Positions 45,752 to 55,411 of a DNA stretch of 64,000 nucleotides are shown here, in pieces. A program made the position numbers and the translations under genes. Positions within the stretch are counted from its first letter, which is position 1, and each line of letters begins with the position of its first letter. The DNA is from Clostridium sp. AM22-11AC. GTDB lineage: Bacteria > Bacillota > Clostridia > Lachnospirales > Lachnospiraceae. The DNA lies in contig NZ_QUCM01000015.1 in the NCBI RefSeq assembly GCF_003473545.1, positions 21,520-85,519 of the forward strand, given 5' to 3'. The notes below the pieces were generated by a model. It saw only the letters and a list, made by a program, of their open reading frames with translations. It did no database searches and was not told the origin of the DNA.

Positions 45752-47410
45752 ATGATAAGAGAGTGGAATGAAGAATCTTTAGATCATCGTAATGCGTTGC
45801 TGTATGCAATGGGAATCTCAGAAGAAGATGCAAAAAGACCGGTGATCGGTCTGGTAAATTCATGGAATGAAATGAATCCGGGACATTTTCCTTTTGATAA
45901 GACGGTCATCCAGGAAATGAAGGATGAGATCTATAAAGCCGGGGGGCTTGCTCTCGAACTTCCTGTTACAGGTATCTGTGACGGGATCTGCTCCAATACA
46001 CCAGGAGACCGGTATACTCTTCCTGCAAGAGATCTGGTTTCCAGTGAAGTGGAGATGGTTGCAGAACTGAATATGTTAGAGGGAATGGTCATTATGGCTA
46101 CCTGTGACAAGGTAGTGCCTGGTATGCTTATGGGAGCATTCAGAGTGAACATTCCAACTACAATGCTTACCGGTGGTTATATGGCAGCAGGCTGCTATGA
46201 GGACCGTATGCTGACACTGACCCACACAAAGCAGGCTTATGCAGCTTATGTGGAAGGCGACATGAGCAGAGAAGAATACAAAGCTATTGTTCGCCATGCA
46301 TGTCCAACTCCGGGAGCATGTCCTTTTATGGGAACTGCCAATACTATGTGTGCCATGGCAGAGATCCTGGGATTTTCCCCACATGGAAATGCGTCTGTAA
46401 GAAGCCAGAGTGAGAAATGGCATCAGATGGCAAGAGAAGCAGCCAGAAAAGTAGTGGAGGCTGTGAAAGAAGAGAAACGCCCAAGTGATTTTGTGACCCA
46501 GAAGAGTCTGGAGAATGTAGTCCGCTATATGATGGCGACCGGCGGTTCTACCAACAGTTTGCTGCATATTCCGGCACTGGCAAGACAGATGGGATTTGAT
46601 ATTACCCCTGAGACTTTCGATGCCATCAGCCGTGAAGTCCCGCTGATCAGTACCATTTACCCAAATCATCCGGTATATACCATGGAAGAATTTGACCGTG
46701 CAGGCGGACTGGGTGCTGTTGTAAAAGAAATGGTAAAAGCTGGAAAGATTGATGCAGACGCAGACGGTATGTTTGGAACCATCAGACAGAAAGCAGAACT
46801 GGCTGAAAATATGGATACAGATGTGATTCATCCAGTTGCAGAGCCGATCAGTGAGCAGGGCGGTCTGGCTGTCCTTCATGGAAATATTGGTACAGACAGC
46901 GCCATTGTAAAGTTTAGTGCGGTAGCAGAATCTGCATGGATCTTTGATGGTCCTGCTAAATGTTATGATTCACAGGATGATGCATGGCATGCGATCCTGA
47001 AAGATGAAATAGAAGCCGGAGATGTAGTTGTTATCCGTTATGAGGGACCAAAAGGAAGCCCTGGCATGCCTCATATGGAAACCTTTATGGCAGCTGTCTT
47101 AGGCAAGGGACTGGGAGAAAAACTGGCCCTTGTATCAGATGGAAGATTTTCCGGCGCAACCGGCGGACTGGCTATCGGACATGTAAGTCCGGAAGCTTAT
47201 GAAGGTGGAAATCTGGCTTTGATCCAGGATGGAGATATGATCCATATTGATATCCGTGCCAGAAAGCTGACAGTAGATGTAAGCGAGGAAGAATTTGAAC
47301 GCCGCAGAAAAGACTGGAAGCCGGTGGAAAAGCCTGCTATGGGCTGGCTGAAGCTTTACAAGAATAACTGCACTTCTGCTCACAGAGGCGCAACCATTTA
47401 CTGGGATTAA
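45752..47410 (+). CDS. IlvD/Edd-family dehydratase, probably acting on a sugar acid
   Basis: The 552-residue iron-sulfur dehydratase removes water from a polyhydroxy acid to give a 2-keto-3-deoxy acid. Cluster-associated cysteines are visible in [21 protein letters not shown] and [39 protein letters not shown] near the C-terminus is the conserved substrate/Mg region, with the usual GRFSG Ser. Branched-chain dihydroxyacid dehydratase (IlvD) is the alternative, but no isoleucine/valine genes are present and the operon holds a TRAP importer, so a sugar-acid dehydratase is more likely. Aldolase or kinase for the next step is not in the window. Confidence 0.85.
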   Translation: MIREWNEESLDHRNALLYAMGISEEDAKRPVIGLVNSWNEMNPGHFPFDKTVIQEMKDEIYKAGGLALELPVTGICDGICSNTPGDRYTLPARDLVSSEVEMVAELNMLEGMVIMATCDKVVPGMLMGAFRVNIPTTMLTGGYMAAGCYEDRMLTLTHTKQAYAAYVEGDMSREEYKAIVRHACPTPGACPFMGTANTMCAMAEILGFSPHGNASVRSQSEKWHQMAREAARKVVEAVKEEKRPSDFVTQKSLENVVRYMMATGGSTNSLLHIPALARQMGFDITPETFDAISREVPLISTIYPNHPVYTMEEFDRAGGLGAVVKEMVKAGKIDADADGMFGTIRQKAELAENMDTDVIHPVAEPISEQGGLAVLHGNIGTDSAIVKFSAVAESAWIFDGPAKCYDSQDDAWHAILKDEIEAGDVVVIRYEGPKGSPGMPHMETFMAAVLGKGLGEKLALVSDGRFSGATGGLAIGHVSPEAYEGGNLALIQDGDMIHIDIRARKLTVDVSEEEFERRRKDWKPVEKPAMGWLKLYKNNCTSAHRGATIYWD

Positions 47411-47437
47411 TGTTAATAAGTATAATGTCTGATAAAT

Positions 47438-47490
47438 AAAAACAGGAGCATTTAAACCTAACTTCCCTTGGTTTGGATGCTCCTGTTTTT
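47438..47490. terminator. Bidirectional terminator after the dehydratase
   Basis: AAAAACAGGAGCAT with AAACC pairs with GGTTT and ATGCTCCTGTTTTT. The stem is long, with short internal bulges and T runs on both strands. Confidence 0.9.
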
Positions 47491-47512
47491 ATGATGTATT
47501 TTTATTGTAGTT

Positions 47513-48091
47513 TTATAATTTTGGCCAGCACTTTGGCAGCTTCGGGTTTTCTACCCGGACCGGTTCCGGATAAGTTTCACCGTAAAGTTCTAATTCTACA
47601 GTTTCAATGACCTGTGGCTCTACAGGTTTATTTACTTCTACTCCCGGGATCGGGAAATCTACGGGAACGGTCTTTACGGCTGCGATCCGGCGGATCTCAT
47701 TCATACCGGAAATGACTTTGCCAAATACCGGATAGGTTCCCTTATGGTCCGGACAGTCACGCAGGGGGAAGAAGAATTCACAGCTTGCCAGTCCCGCTTC
47801 CCCATATCCGCCCATGCAGACACAGCCTGGATGGGAGTCAAGAGGTGTAACATCCGGGTTCAGCGCAAATTCATTTGGGATCAGATACTGAAGCTCCTTA
47901 TGGCCAAATGCCGTATAGCTTACATCCACCCAGTTACCCGGAACGATACGTTCGATGGCGTGATGGTCTAAGTAGCCGTGGGAAGCAGCGTAGATAAAGC
48001 TGTTTACTGTGTTTGGCGCTGCTTCGGGCAGCAGTTCTATTACAATATCCGCTCCGTTTGCCATGTGGAGTGTAGCTTTTGGGTTTGTCAT
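47513..48091 (-). CDS. Divergent cyclophilin-type peptidyl-prolyl isomerase
   Basis: The 192-residue protein has the cyclophilin opening (IVIELLPEAAPNTVNSFIYAASHGYLD), but the usual FHR...GGD motif is replaced by AIERIVPGNWVDVSY, and the QFFI region reads CEFFFPL. One Arg in the catalytic position may remain. It ends with a non-family Pro-rich tail. Activity is therefore uncertain. It follows the M24 aminopeptidase by 28 nt, with AGGAGG before its ATG, so it belongs to the same transcript. Confidence 0.78.
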   Translation of the reverse strand: MTNPKATLHMANGADIVIELLPEAAPNTVNSFIYAASHGYLDHHAIERIVPGNWVDVSYTAFGHKELQYLIPNEFALNPDVTPLDSHPGCVCMGGYGEAGLASCEFFFPLRDCPDHKGTYPVFGKVISGMNEIRRIAAVKTVPVDFPIPGVEVNKPVEPQVIETVELELYGETYPEPVRVENPKLPKCWPKL

Positions 48092-48119
48092 GGTGTGTCC
48101 TCCTGAGATACTTTACTGC

Positions 48120-49196
48120 TTATTCAATGATCTGCAATTCCTTCGGATAATGGTTTAATACTTCCACACCATCTTCTGTAACCAGTACCAGGTCTTCTAC
48201 GCGGACACCGGTATCGCCGGTTAAGTAGATCCCTGGTTCAATGGAGAAGATCATGCCTGGTTTTGCTTCCCATGTGTTAGCGGAGGAAACATCGCCGAAT
48301 TCATGTTCGGAAAGGCCGATAAAATGTCCAAGGCGGTGGTTGAAGTTTGGTCCCCAGCCCTTGGCTGAGATCAGGTCTCTGGCTGCAGCGTCAAGCTGGT
48401 ATAACGGTACGCCTGGACGGATCTTTGAGATAGCAGTCTCGTTGGATGCTTTGGTGGTCTCATATACTTCTCTGTGTGCATCGCTGACAGTCTTGAAATA
48501 GAAGGTACGGGTCATGTCAGAGCAGTAGCCGTCTTTGATGCAGCCTACGTCAAAGAGAACGCAGTCACCAGGTTTTACAACGGTATCGTCTGGAGAATGA
48601 TGTGGGTCAGCGGCATTTGCGCCAAAGGCAACTAATGGTTCAAAGGAATAACCGTCTGCGCCAAGATCTAAGTAGATCTGAAGCATCTGGTCAGCTACTT
48701 CTTTTTCAGATACGCCTTCATGGATCAGGCCTTTGAATTTAGCCATTGCTTTATCGTTGATAGCAGAGGAAATACGCATTTTTTTCTGCTCTTCGGTATC
48801 TTTTACGCCTCTGGTGATATCAACGGCCAGAGAGCCGTTTACGAAGCCTGCAGCGGCCTTCATTTCCATAAGAGGAAGAAGGAAACGTGCCTTTAAGTCC
48901 TTGTCTACGCCAAGAACAGCATTTTTGTCCAGACGGGCAGCGACGATCTCCGGGACCGGATCTGTGTCAGAATACCATACTTTTTCAACACCTACATCAC
49001 CAGGCACATTGAAAAGGTGGTTTAAGAAATAGTAATGGTGTCCGTCAGCTTTTAAAAGCAGTGAATAAAAACGCTCGATAGGAGCCATGGAAATGCCTGT
49101 AAGGTAGCAGATAGACATTGGATCGGTAATGAGCATCTGGTCTACGCCCTGTTCTTTTAAGGCAGCCAGAATGCGGTTTGCTCTTGCTTCGTTCAT
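48120..49196 (-). CDS. M24 family Xaa-Pro aminopeptidase/dipeptidase
   Basis: The 358-residue cytosolic metallopeptidase releases N-terminal residues next to proline or cleaves Xaa-Pro dipeptides. An N-terminal creatinase-like domain (~1-125) is followed by the pita-bread domain. Metal ligands are visible in LFDVGCIKDGYCSDMTRTF (two Asp), NHRLGHFIGLSEHE (His), IFSIEPGIYL (Glu) and VRVEDLVLVT (Glu). It lies downstream of a peptide ABC importer, so it likely degrades imported peptides. It has its own promoter as well. AAAGGAG precedes the ATG. Confidence 0.9.
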   Translation of the reverse strand: MNEARANRILAALKEQGVDQMLITDPMSICYLTGISMAPIERFYSLLLKADGHHYYFLNHLFNVPGDVGVEKVWYSDTDPVPEIVAARLDKNAVLGVDKDLKARFLLPLMEMKAAAGFVNGSLAVDITRGVKDTEEQKKMRISSAINDKAMAKFKGLIHEGVSEKEVADQMLQIYLDLGADGYSFEPLVAFGANAADPHHSPDDTVVKPGDCVLFDVGCIKDGYCSDMTRTFYFKTVSDAHREVYETTKASNETAISKIRPGVPLYQLDAAARDLISAKGWGPNFNHRLGHFIGLSEHEFGDVSSANTWEAKPGMIFSIEPGIYLTGDTGVRVEDLVLVTEDGVEVLNHYPKELQIIE

Positions 49197-49230
49197 GATA
49201 ATATTTCTCCTTTATTTAGGTTATAAACAT

Positions 49231-49294
49231 ATGACGCCGGGGCTTGCAAATAGCCTTCCGACGTCATAATACTTTACTATAATAATGTTGTCAA
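49231..49294 (-). promoter_or_regulatory. Internal promoter and 5' hairpin of the peptidase gene
   Basis: On the minus strand TTGACA (49289-49294), 17 bp and TATTAT (49266-49271) form a consensus-like promoter. The transcript would begin near 49259 inside a hairpin, ATGACGTCGG with CCGGCGTCAT, around 49231-49268, which could protect the 5' end. Confidence 0.65.
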
Positions 49295-49346
49295 GCAACC
49301 TTACTTTCTGCATGCCTGCACGCAGGAAAGATGAGAAAGATTGCCA

Positions 49347-50183
49347 TTAAAACTGAGTTCTTAATTTTGGATCTAACAGGTCTCTTAAACCATCGCCGAT
49401 GAAATTGGCGCCAACTGCCATAGTAAAAATGGCAAGTCCCGGGAAACCGGCAACCCAGAATTTATTGAAGTAATCTACACCATCAGAAACCATCATACCC
49501 CATTCCGGTGTTGGCGGAGCGGAGCCAAGTCCTAAGAAGCTTAAGGTGGAGAACATCAGGATCTTGTTTCCGATGTCTGTGGTAGCCATGATCAGGACGG
49601 AGCTGACGCTGTTTGGAATGATCTCTTTCATCAGGATACGCATCCGGGAAGCGCCAAGGGCTTCTGCTGCATTGACATATTCGTTTTCCTTTACGCTTAA
49701 TACAACGCTTCGCATCAGACGTGCGTAGGTAGGCCAGGAAACGATTACCAGGGCAAACATGGTGTTGAACAGGTTAGAACCCATAACTGCGTTGATGATC
49801 ATTGCCAGGATCAGGGATGGGAAAGACAGGATCATTTCGGAAAAACGCATCATCACGTTATCCAGCCATCCGCCTACATAACCGGCCAGCGCACCGTAAA
49901 AGGTTCCGATAATACCTGCAATGATAACAGACAGACACCCTGCAAGAAGGGAGTAACGTCCGCCGTAGATCACACGGCTGAAAATGTCACGTCCGAAGTT
50001 GTCTGTGCCAAACCAGTGGATGGCAGAAGGTGCCTTTAAACGCAAGGACAGATCCTGTGCGATAGGGTCATAAGGAGCAACAACAGGTGCTAAAACAGCT
50101 GCTAAGATCCATCCAAGACAGATCAAAATACCCAGTGTAAACAGGTAATTAGATTTTAATAATTTTTTCAGGGAATGGATCAT
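49347..50183 (-). CDS. Peptide ABC transporter permease DppC/OppC type
   Basis: The 278-residue membrane subunit has an N-terminal helix and six-segment core. The family segment APYDPIAQDLSLRLKAPSAIHWFGTDNFGRDIFSRVIYGGR is evident (cited in part: HWFGTDNFGRDIFSRV). The EAA loop reads NAAEALGASRMRILMKEIIPN. I place the start at 50183 (MIHSLKK), 9 nt after GAGGTG; a GTG at 50195 is possible. It starts directly after the dppB stop. Confidence 0.9.
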   Translation of the reverse strand: MIHSLKKLLKSNYLFTLGILICLGWILAAVLAPVVAPYDPIAQDLSLRLKAPSAIHWFGTDNFGRDIFSRVIYGGRYSLLAGCLSVIIAGIIGTFYGALAGYVGGWLDNVMMRFSEMILSFPSLILAMIINAVMGSNLFNTMFALVIVSWPTYARLMRSVVLSVKENEYVNAAEALGASRMRILMKEIIPNSVSSVLIMATTDIGNKILMFSTLSFLGLGSAPPTPEWGMMVSDGVDYFNKFWVAGFPGLAIFTMAVGANFIGDGLRDLLDPKLRTQF

Positions 50184-50185
50184 GG

Positions 50186-51205
50186 TTAATTGCACCTCAC
50201 TCTTGGGTCGATGATGCCGTAGAGGATATCGACCACTGTATTGATGATCATATAATTTAATGCGATCAGCAGTGCCACGCCGATGATCGCCGGATAGTCA
50301 GCTGCCATAACAGACTCATAGGCAAACTGTCCCACGCCTGGCCATTTGAAAATGGTTTCTACTAATACCATACCGCCAAGGAGGTTTCCAAGTCCCAGAC
50401 CGATAACGGTCATAACCGGGATCAGGGCATTTCCAAGGGCATGTTTTAAGATCAGGCAGATACTGTTTAAGCCTTTTGCCTTTGCTGTGCGGACATAGTC
50501 TGTAGACAGGGCGTCTAACAGGTTAGAACGGGTGGTTCTGGTGATCAGGCCCATGGTAAAGGCTGCTAAAACGATACTTGGAAGGATCAGGTGACGGACG
50601 GCATCCATGGCTTTTGCCGGATTTCCTTCGATCAGGCTGTCGATCACATACATTCCGGTAACGGAAGCCGGAGCAGAGAAAGAATTGCTTAAACGGCCCG
50701 GTCCCGGGAATATTTTTAACTTATAGTAGAAGAAGTACAGCATCAGCAGTGCAAACCAGAAGGCCGGAATGCTGACACCTGTTACGGAAATGGCCCGGAC
50801 GATCTGATCTAAGATACTGTTGCGGCGGATGGCGGAAATGATACCAAACAGGATGCCGAAAACAGAAGCGATCACGATGGAAAACAGGGCCAGTTCCAGA
50901 GTGGCGGGATAACATCTTGCCAGATCGTCCAGTACCGGACGGCTGGTACGGATAGAGGTCCCCAGGTCAAAGTGCAGAAGATCACGGATGTAATAGATAT
51001 ACTGCACGATGAGCGGGCGGTCCAGACCGTGTTTTGCACGGTAGGCCGCTACGATCTCCGGATCATTTAAGGCTCTCTGGCTTAAGTTTGCAACCACCGG
51101 GTCGCCAGGTATCATCTTTGTAAGGATGAATACCAGGGTGGCAACGCCGAACAGCATAACTGCCAAATAAACTACACGTTTTCCAATAAATTTCAACTCT
51201 CCCAT
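50186..51205 (-). CDS. Peptide ABC transporter permease DppB/OppB type
   Basis: The 339-residue subunit has six membrane segments. It starts MGELKFIGKRVVYLAVMLFG, the usual OppB opening, followed by FILTKMIPGDPVVA and the EAA loop YVRTAKAKGLNSICLILKHAL. The frame is open further upstream through the hairpin cluster, but that stretch is not protein-like. The ribosome site (AAAGGT) is modest. The gene follows dppA after a 190-nt hairpin-rich gap. Confidence 0.9.
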   Translation of the reverse strand: MGELKFIGKRVVYLAVMLFGVATLVFILTKMIPGDPVVANLSQRALNDPEIVAAYRAKHGLDRPLIVQYIYYIRDLLHFDLGTSIRTSRPVLDDLARCYPATLELALFSIVIASVFGILFGIISAIRRNSILDQIVRAISVTGVSIPAFWFALLMLYFFYYKLKIFPGPGRLSNSFSAPASVTGMYVIDSLIEGNPAKAMDAVRHLILPSIVLAAFTMGLITRTTRSNLLDALSTDYVRTAKAKGLNSICLILKHALGNALIPVMTVIGLGLGNLLGGMVLVETIFKWPGVGQFAYESVMAADYPAIIGVALLIALNYMIINTVVDILYGIIDPRVRCN

Positions 51206-51242
51206 TTGGATCTGGTACCTTTCTAAACTATCTGATGTAAGT

Positions 51243-51380
51243 TGCCCCCGGCGGCGGTGCCGCGGGAAAACAGCAGATTTTGATATTTTGAGTGCCCTTG
51301 TTGGGGCAAGATCATGCTTTATGCCCCCAATGGGACAAATGCAGATTTTCATGTTTCAGATGCCCCCGCAAAGGGGCACC
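51243..51380 (-). other. Tandem GC-rich hairpins between dppA and dppB
   Basis: Four short inverted repeats built on TGCCCC/GGGGCA lie at about 51243-51266, 51292-51308, 51321-51337 and 51361-51379. None is followed by a proper T tract. They probably damp downstream transcription or block 3' exonucleases, giving more binding protein than permease. No gene is seen in the gap. Confidence 0.6.
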
Positions 51381-51395
51381 TGGATTTTTGTTTTA

Positions 51396-53036
51396 TTACT
51401 TTACGTTGATCTCAGTCAGATCAATAGTGTAGGAGTCAAAAATATCTACCCCATCTAATCTGCTGCTGTGAGCAATATGAGCAGGAGCCTGAGCAATTAC
51501 GATGAATGGGCCGTCTTCATACATTGCGTCCTGGATATTTTCCAGAACCTGGGTGCGGGCATCATTGTCAGTTGCTTCCATTGCTTCCTGGTACATTGCA
51601 GCCAGCTCTGGGTTCATTTCAGCAGTCCATCCGGCTCTCTGTCCTACAGTACCGCCTGGAAGGAATTCCAGCTGTACGTTAGGATCGCTGTAATCTACGC
51701 CCCAGTACATAACAGTAAAGCCAAGAGTTCCGTTTCTGTAAGCGTCGCCGTAGCCTGCTGCCCATGCTTCTGTTGTGATATTTACATTAATACCGATCTG
51801 GGATAAGTCATCCTTTACCTTCTGAGCCAGGTCAGTTAAAAGGATGCCTTCCATATCCAGGTCAGAAACAGTCATATCTACGTCAAAGCCGTCCGGATAA
51901 CCGGCGTCAGCTAACAGCTGCTTTGCTTCTTCGATGTTAGTGTAGTTATCTGGGCGTGTTCCCTTGCTTCCCATAAATCCGTCCTGAATGATAGAATATG
52001 GAGTTAAAGTGCCGTCACCGCAGATCATGCGGATTCCGGAGTAATCTAAAGCTTTGCGGATGGCTTTCTGTACATCTGGATTGGAAACAGGTCCGCCGTA
52101 TTCTTCGTTCATGTTCATCATAACGAAACCGATCATCTTTGTGGTTCCGTTTACGATCTCTACATTTTCAGCAGATCCCAGTTCCTCTAAGGTATCATCT
52201 GTCAGATTTAATGCAACATCAATATCTCCAGTAGACAGAGTCATCATCTGGGTGTTAGCGTCTGGCTGGATCTTTAAAATGTATTTGTCTACGTTAGTAG
52301 AAGTGCCCCAGTAGTTCGGGTTCTTTTCCAGAACAACTTCCTCATCAGGAGTGTAGCTGGTCAGGATGTACATACCGCTTCCTGCACTTGCATTGTCAAG
52401 GAAACTCTGTGCAGTATCAGTGGAAGAAGCATCTTCTGCGTCAGTACCGCCATTTTCCTTTACAACAGCGCTGTCAAGGACAGCCAGAGAACTGTAAGTC
52501 AGCTTGGAAAGAATGGCACTGTCAGGCTGATTTAAGTGGAAGATTACAGTAGCATCATCCGGGGTTTCAATGCTTTCAATGGTATCGCAGATGAAAGAAG
52601 GATTTCCCTTTAAGTTCTTGGTACGGTTGATGCTGAATGCAACGTCAGCAGAAGTGATCTTATTGCCGCTTGCAAAAGTCAGGCCGTCTTTTAACTTAAC
52701 AGTCAGTGTTAAGCCGTCCTCAGAAAACTCGTAAGTATCTGCCAGACAAGGCTGTGGTGTGCCATTATTTTCATAGAATTTAAACAGGTTTTCATAGCAG
52801 GCATTTACGATCAGCTGTGGGTACTTTTCGTAAACATAACCTGGATCCAGAGTGGAGAAACCGGAACCCATGGCAACGATAACGGTATTGTCGCCGGTGG
52901 CACTGCTTTCTGCCTGGGTGCTGTCAGAAGAACCTGCTGCAGAGGTGTCTGTGGATGCCTGTCCGCCGCCGCATGCTGTACAGCCTGCTGCAACTGCCAT
53001 GGAGAGGGCGAAAGCTAAGAGTTTTTTGTTTTTCAT
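51396..53036 (-). CDS. Peptide-binding lipoprotein DppA/OppA type (family 5 SBP)
   Basis: The 546-residue lipoprotein captures peptides (or nickel, or glycosides, in some relatives). The signal MKNKKLLAFALSMAVAAGCTAC ends in a lipobox. A Ser/Thr/Ala-rich linker follows. Family 5 blocks include VSNPDVQKAIRKALDYSGI and LTVKLKDGLTFASGNKITSADVAFSINR (cited in part). AAGAGGAGG precedes the ATG. It sits between the ATPase genes and the permease genes in the same orientation. Confidence 0.92.
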   Translation of the reverse strand: MKNKKLLAFALSMAVAAGCTACGGGQASTDTSAAGSSDSTQAESSATGDNTVIVAMGSGFSTLDPGYVYEKYPQLIVNACYENLFKFYENNGTPQPCLADTYEFSEDGLTLTVKLKDGLTFASGNKITSADVAFSINRTKNLKGNPSFICDTIESIETPDDATVIFHLNQPDSAILSKLTYSSLAVLDSAVVKENGGTDAEDASSTDTAQSFLDNASAGSGMYILTSYTPDEEVVLEKNPNYWGTSTNVDKYILKIQPDANTQMMTLSTGDIDVALNLTDDTLEELGSAENVEIVNGTTKMIGFVMMNMNEEYGGPVSNPDVQKAIRKALDYSGIRMICGDGTLTPYSIIQDGFMGSKGTRPDNYTNIEEAKQLLADAGYPDGFDVDMTVSDLDMEGILLTDLAQKVKDDLSQIGINVNITTEAWAAGYGDAYRNGTLGFTVMYWGVDYSDPNVQLEFLPGGTVGQRAGWTAEMNPELAAMYQEAMEATDNDARTQVLENIQDAMYEDGPFIVIAQAPAHIAHSSRLDGVDIFDSYTIDLTEINVK

Positions 53037-53124
53037 AATTAAATCCTCCTCTTAAAATAGTAAATATTGATACAGCTTTTGAAAGCTGCGATAAAGCAAT
53101 ATTTTATGTGCTGGTTAAATTCAT

Positions 53125-54099
53125 TTACTGGTATAAATGACATGCCACAAAATGGCCTTTTTCGATCTCTTTTAACTGCGGGATCTCTTTGGAGCAGATA
53201 TCACAGGCTTTCGGACAGCGGGTGTGGAACGGGCAGCCGGAAGGCGGATCAGAAGGACTTGGAACTTCACCTGTTAAGTGGATGCGTTCTGTCCTGTCAT
53301 CTGCGTCAACCTGGGGGATAGCAGATAAAAGAGCCTCTGTATAAGGATGATAACGTTTCTCATACAACTGGTCATAAGCGGCGATCTCCACCATTTTTCC
53401 CAGATACATAACTCCTACGCGGTCGCTGACCTGGTAAACAACGTTTAAGTTGTGGGAGATGAAGAAATAAGTCAGTCCCAGGCGTTCCTTTAATTCCTGG
53501 AGCAGGTTTAAGACCTGTGCCTGGACGGATACGTCAAGGGCGGAAACTGCCTCGTCACAGATAATAAGCTTTGGCTCTAAAGCCAGCGCTCTTGCAATAC
53601 CGATACGCTGTTTCTGTCCGCCGGAAAGCTCATGAGGATAACGGCTTAAATGATAGGTGTCAAGACCTACTAAATGAAGCAGCTCCTCGATCCTTGCATC
53701 TACATCCATGGAACCGGTCATATGGTGGATCTGGAACGGTTCCATAAGGATCTGGCGCACTGTACGTCTTGGATTAAGACATGCGGACGGATCCTGAAAA
53801 ATGATCTGGGCTTTCTTACGCATCTGTTTTAAGGCTTTGCCTTTTAATCCGGAAATATCTTCCCCGTCTAAATAAACATGGCCGTCTGTAGCCGGGATCA
53901 GGCGGATCAGGGTGCGTCCTAAGGTACTCTTTCCGCAGCCGGACTCACCAACTACACCAAAGGTCTCACCTGCGAAAATATCAAATGAAATATCGTCTAC
54001 GGCACGTACTGTGCCGGATTTCTTGTCTTTTCCTTTAAAATATACTTTTACATGGTCTGCGTGGACCAGTACGTCTTTGCTTTTGTTTTCATCAGCCAT
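53125..54099 (-). CDS. Peptide ABC transporter ATP-binding protein DppF/OppF type
   Basis: The 324-residue ATPase has Walker [10 protein letters not shown] near residue 52, signature [12 protein letters not shown] and Walker [13 protein letters not shown]. The C-terminal extension [14 protein letters not shown] carries cysteines that in this family may hold an iron-sulfur site. AGGAGG precedes the ATG, which overlaps the end of dppD by 8 nt. Confidence 0.93.
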   Translation of the reverse strand: MADENKSKDVLVHADHVKVYFKGKDKKSGTVRAVDDISFDIFAGETFGVVGESGCGKSTLGRTLIRLIPATDGHVYLDGEDISGLKGKALKQMRKKAQIIFQDPSACLNPRRTVRQILMEPFQIHHMTGSMDVDARIEELLHLVGLDTYHLSRYPHELSGGQKQRIGIARALALEPKLIICDEAVSALDVSVQAQVLNLLQELKERLGLTYFFISHNLNVVYQVSDRVGVMYLGKMVEIAAYDQLYEKRYHPYTEALLSAIPQVDADDRTERIHLTGEVPSPSDPPSGCPFHTRCPKACDICSKEIPQLKEIEKGHFVACHLYQ

Positions 54100-55105
54100 T
54101 GGTTACTGCCTCCTGACTTCCATTATCTGCCTGTGCGTAGAGCCAGCAGCGTACCTGACGGTCTTCTCCAACAGAAAATACCGGTGGTTCTTCCTTACGG
54201 CAGCGGTCGCAGGCTTTTGGACATCTTGGCCAGAAACGGCAGCCCTTGATGCGCTCTACCGGGTTTGGAACCATACCTTCAATAGTGGATAATGGTTTGC
54301 GCTCTTTGGTGATCCTTGGGATAGCGCTTAAAAGTCCCTGTGTGTAAGGATGAAGCGGTTCGCGGAAAATATCCGCTGTAGGCGCTTTTTCTACGATGTG
54401 GCCGTTATACATAACAATAACTGTATCGCAAAGCTCACTTACAACACCAAGGTCATGGGTAATGAACACAACAGAGGTGTTCATTTCCTGGTTCAGATCA
54501 CGGATCAGGTCTAAGATCTGTGCCTGAATGGTCACATCCAGAGCCGTTGTAGGCTCATCTGCGATCAGGATCTGTGGCTGACAGGCCAAAGCCATGGCGA
54601 TCATTACACGCTGGCGCATACCGCCGGACATCTGGTGGGGATATTCATAAGCACGGGCCTGTGGATTGGCAATACCAACAGCCTGCATCATCTTAATGGC
54701 TTCTTCCATAGCCTCTTTTTTCTTCATTCCCCTGTGAAGACGTAAGGACTCTGCGATCTGCTTTCCGCAGCGGATGATAGGGTTTAAAGAAGTCATAGGT
54801 TCCTGGAAGATCATGGAGATCTCATTTCCACGGATCTTCTGCATTTCCCGTTCAGAAAGTTTTACCAGATCCTTTCCATTATATAAGATCTGTCCGCCGG
54901 TGACTTTGCCCGGAGGATTTGGGATCAGCTGCATCATAGCCAGGGAGGACACACTTTTTCCGCTTCCGCTTTCCCCTACGATGCCTAACTTCTCACCGCG
55001 GTGGAGCGTATAGCTTAAGTGGTCTACTGCGTGTACCGTTCCGGCCATGGTCTTGAATTCCACACACAGATCTTTTATTTCAAGTAATGTTTCTGACTGG
55101 TTCAT
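54092..55105 (-). CDS. Peptide ABC transporter ATP-binding protein DppD/OppD type
   Basis: The 337-residue ATPase has Walker [10 protein letters not shown] near residue 42, a Q-loop in [13 protein letters not shown], signature [12 protein letters not shown] and Walker [13 protein letters not shown]. The C-terminal [14 protein letters not shown] motif marks the OppD/DppD family. It is the first gene of the operon. The order ATPases, binding protein, permeases is uncommon compared with the usual order starting with the binding protein. Confidence 0.93.
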   Translation of the reverse strand: MNQSETLLEIKDLCVEFKTMAGTVHAVDHLSYTLHRGEKLGIVGESGSGKSVSSLAMMQLIPNPPGKVTGGQILYNGKDLVKLSEREMQKIRGNEISMIFQEPMTSLNPIIRCGKQIAESLRLHRGMKKKEAMEEAIKMMQAVGIANPQARAYEYPHQMSGGMRQRVMIAMALACQPQILIADEPTTALDVTIQAQILDLIRDLNQEMNTSVVFITHDLGVVSELCDTVIVMYNGHIVEKAPTADIFREPLHPYTQGLLSAIPRITKERKPLSTIEGMVPNPVERIKGCRFWPRCPKACDRCRKEEPPVFSVGEDRQVRCWLYAQADNGSQEAVTNG

Positions 55106-55333
55106 GGTTTTCTCTCGTTTCTACAGGATTTTATTAATAAACGAACATATTATCCGACTACTATGCTGGATGTTAGCAATACGTTTGTCAGTTTAAAGCG
55201 ACAAAGTATCAACGCAAAAAAAAATAACTATATATAGTACAGATACAATTGTTAAGGCTTAGAATACCATATTTTCTAAGGAAATTCAACTGGGGAAATG
55301 ATGTTCTTTTGATATTTGTTCATCTATTCTTCA

Positions 55334-55361
55334 TTGAAAACAAACGTTAGTCTGGTATAAT
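55334..55361 (+). promoter_or_regulatory. Promoter of the hybrid sensor kinase gene
   Basis: TTGAAA (55334-55339), 16 bp and TATAAT (55356-55361), with TGG before the -10. The rest of the 306-bp divergent gap 55106-55411 is AT-rich. I did not find a convincing promoter for the dpp operon in it, and no other gene. Confidence 0.7.
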
Positions 55362-55411
55362 GGTATCACATAGTTACAAACGAAGAATATTTAATTTTAT
55401 GAGGTTTACAT

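Noticed and set aside
45752..47410. Calling the dehydratase ilvD of valine/isoleucine synthesis
   Set aside because: No ilvB, ilvC, ilvE or leu genes are nearby and the operon encodes an organic-acid importer; the family includes sugar-acid dehydratases.
50186..51352. Longer dppB starting at 51352
   Set aside because: The extra 49 codons translate the hairpin cluster, and the family start MGELKFIGKR is at 51205.
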